Positions 62,927-64,000 of a stretch of DNA of 64,000 bases are shown piece after piece; positions within the stretch are counted from its first letter, which is position 1; every line of letters begins with the position of its first letter. Under the pieces are notes generated by a model that saw nothing but the letters and a program-made list of their open reading frames with translations, was not told where the DNA came from and did no database searches. The translations under genes and the position numbers were made by a program. The DNA comes from G025836975 sp040391135. GTDB taxonomy: Bacteria > Pseudomonadota > Gammaproteobacteria > Burkholderiales > Burkholderiaceae_B. Location of the stretch: positions 62,001 through 126,000 of the forward strand of contig JBEBYL010000005.1 in NCBI GenBank assembly GCA_040391135.1, read 5' to 3'.

Positions 62927-63062
62927 GTCTTGCTCGTGAAAATGTCTTGTGGAATTTTCTTGCGCTGCATTTTGCTTGCCGCCTTGTGGGCGGATAAAAC
63001 TATCATCGCCGATCCGGATTGAATTCGCAAGCCGTGCTCCCGGCCCATCTCCGAACGGACAG

Positions 63063-64000
63063 TCAACGCGCCTGCCAATAGCGCCGCGACGCCTGCCTTT
63101 CGCTGATGGCCGCGAGGCCCTTGGCCGACGAATGCACCGTGACCGCGCCATGCGCGTCGCTGCGCCAGAACGCAGCCCCGCCCTCTTGCCATCGGCGTTC
63201 GACATCGGGACTGGGATGGCCGTAGCGGTTCCAGGCGCCCGCCTGCGCCACCACGTGCAGCGGCTGCGTGTCATTCACGAAGGCGAGGCTGGACGACGAC
63301 TTGGAGCCGTGATGCGCCGCCAGGACAAGGTCGGCATAGCCCAGCCCCCTGTCGACCAGGGCGGCTTCTTGCGCCGCCCCGATATCGGCCGGCAACAAGG
63401 CCGAGTGGTGTTCTCCGCGCAGGCGCAGGACGCAGGCACGGCCATTGCGCTGCTTGCGTGCAGCCGGCCGAGCATCGGAAGGATTCTTCAGCGGCCAAAG
63501 AAATTCAAAGGAGACCCCGTCTATATGCCAAGTCATGCCGTACTCGCAGGACGACATCGCCAAAGGCAAGGGCGGCAACACACCCGGCATGCCCAGCAAA
63601 GCCGCCTCGCGCTTCAGATAAGCCTGCAAGTCGAAGGAACTGTAGGATTGCTGGACGGGCACCGCCTGCAACAGGCTGCGCGCCCCGCCGGCGTGATCGA
63701 TGTCGGCATGGGAAACGATCATCGCATCCAGCTTGACGATGCCTTGGGCACGCAGAAAGGGCCAGATGATGCGGGCGCCGTCGTCTGAATCCGGGCTGCT
63801 GCGCAGGCCGGTGTCGAACAGCAGGGCATGGCGCGCCGTTTGGAGGACGATGGCGCTGGCCTGCCCCACGTCCAGCGCATGCAAGGTCCACTCGCCATGC
63901 AGGGGCCGCTTGGGCGGCCAGCACAAGGCAGGCAGCATCAATAGCCAAGCCAGGCGCCGGCCGGGCAAGCCATAAGGCATCGTGGCCACCGCCAGGCCGC
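63063..64000 (-). CDS. comEC: ComEC/Rec2 DNA uptake protein, C-terminal part, 5' end outside the window
   Basis: About 312 residues are visible and the frame remains open to base 64000. This is the metallo-beta-lactamase-like domain of ComEC: WTLHALDVGQASAIVLQTAR, LFDTGLRSSPDSDDGARIIW, AMIVSHADIDHAGGARSLLQ with the metal histidines, and LVLAAHHGSKSSSSLAFVND. The end of the membrane competence domain (WLLMLPALCWPPKRPL) is included. The full family protein is about 750-850 residues, so most lies beyond the window. It forms the inner-membrane DNA channel in transformation; the domain may degrade one strand. Confidence 0.93.
   Translation of the reverse strand, partial: GLAVATMPYGLPGRRLAWLLMLPALCWPPKRPLHGEWTLHALDVGQASAIVLQTARHALLFDTGLRSSPDSDDGARIIWPFLRAQGIVKLDAMIVSHADIDHAGGARSLLQAVPVQQSYSSFDLQAYLKREAALLGMPGVLPPLPLAMSSCEYGMTWHIDGVSFEFLWPLKNPSDARPAARKQRNGRACVLRLRGEHHSALLPADIGAAQEAALVDRGLGYADLVLAAHHGSKSSSSLAFVNDTQPLHVVAQAGAWNRYGHPSPDVERRWQEGGAAFWRSDAHGAVTVHSSAKGLAAISERQASRRYWQAR

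Noticed and set aside
62927..63274. N-terminal extension of the E1alpha gene
   Set aside because: It would overlap the ComEC coding sequence and has no match to E1alpha proteins.
1..64000. CRISPR array, tRNA, rRNA, transposase or phage attachment site
   Set aside because: No regularly spaced repeats, no cloverleaf or rRNA sequence, no transposase motif and no terminal inverted repeats were noticed on reading both strands.

Overview
The window reads as a chromosomal segment of a high-GC betaproteobacterium, most likely of the Alcaligenaceae (Bordetella / Pusillimonas / Achromobacter relatives). Three things point there: four separate Bug/TctC-type periplasmic solute-binding proteins without their membrane partners, many LysR regulators beside catabolic operons, and the content of the housekeeping genes (guaA, guaB, purL, greB, ferredoxin, branched-chain keto-acid dehydrogenase). 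The placement is inferred from gene content and protein style; no database comparison was possible.

Layout. (1) 1-5850: a truncated LysR gene divergent from a Bug protein, a small secreted low-complexity protein, a PheC-like periplasmic protein, then a beta-hydroxyacid dehydrogenase and an FMN L-2-hydroxyacid dehydrogenase. (2) 5874-12491, minus strand: a six-gene operon with aldehyde dehydrogenase, two Bug proteins, an RraA-family lyase, an NAD 2-hydroxyacid dehydrogenase and an FAD-linked D-2-hydroxyacid oxidase; its divergent LysR starts at 12590. The 12.55 kb divergent promoter and the leader at 3.5 kb share an unusual two-part motif, so both hydroxy-acid operons may form one regulon. (3) 13672-20281: hydantoinase/oxoprolinase subunits A and B, a Bug protein, a LysR and a second RraA-family protein. 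(4) 20270-25821: ferredoxin, a DUF72 protein, an alpha/beta hydrolase, a hydrolase remnant, a phosphoribosyltransferase, an erythromycin-esterase pseudogene, a methyltransferase, and a shrunken second copy of the esterase 3' end.

(5) 25833-40964: a complete type II secretion system. gspG-H-I-J-K-L-M-N-D-E-F lie in one minus-strand run and gspC is divergent from it. Prepilin peptidase gspO ends a three-gene operon with a lipoprotein sulfatase and a membrane-anchored formylglycine-generating enzyme. The arrangement suggests that the sulfatase is activated outside the cytoplasm and then delivered by this secretion system. Gene remnants lie on both sides of the block. (6) 41102-45111: a dienelactone-hydrolase remnant, then an amidase-MFS operon with a divergent LysR over an AT-rich operator region. 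(7) 45286-57757: core genes guaA, guaB, purL and greB, with an MFS transporter, two hydrolases, an acetyltransferase and a PHP phosphatase between them. (8) 57835-62926: a complete branched-chain 2-oxoacid dehydrogenase operon (E1alpha, E1beta, E2, E3). (9) 63063-64000: the 3' part of a ComEC/Rec2 gene.

I see no tRNA, rRNA, CRISPR array or intact insertion sequence. Decayed genes with internal deletions recur at about 22.6, 23.8, 25.7 and 41.1 kb, so this part of the chromosome has lost DNA repeatedly.
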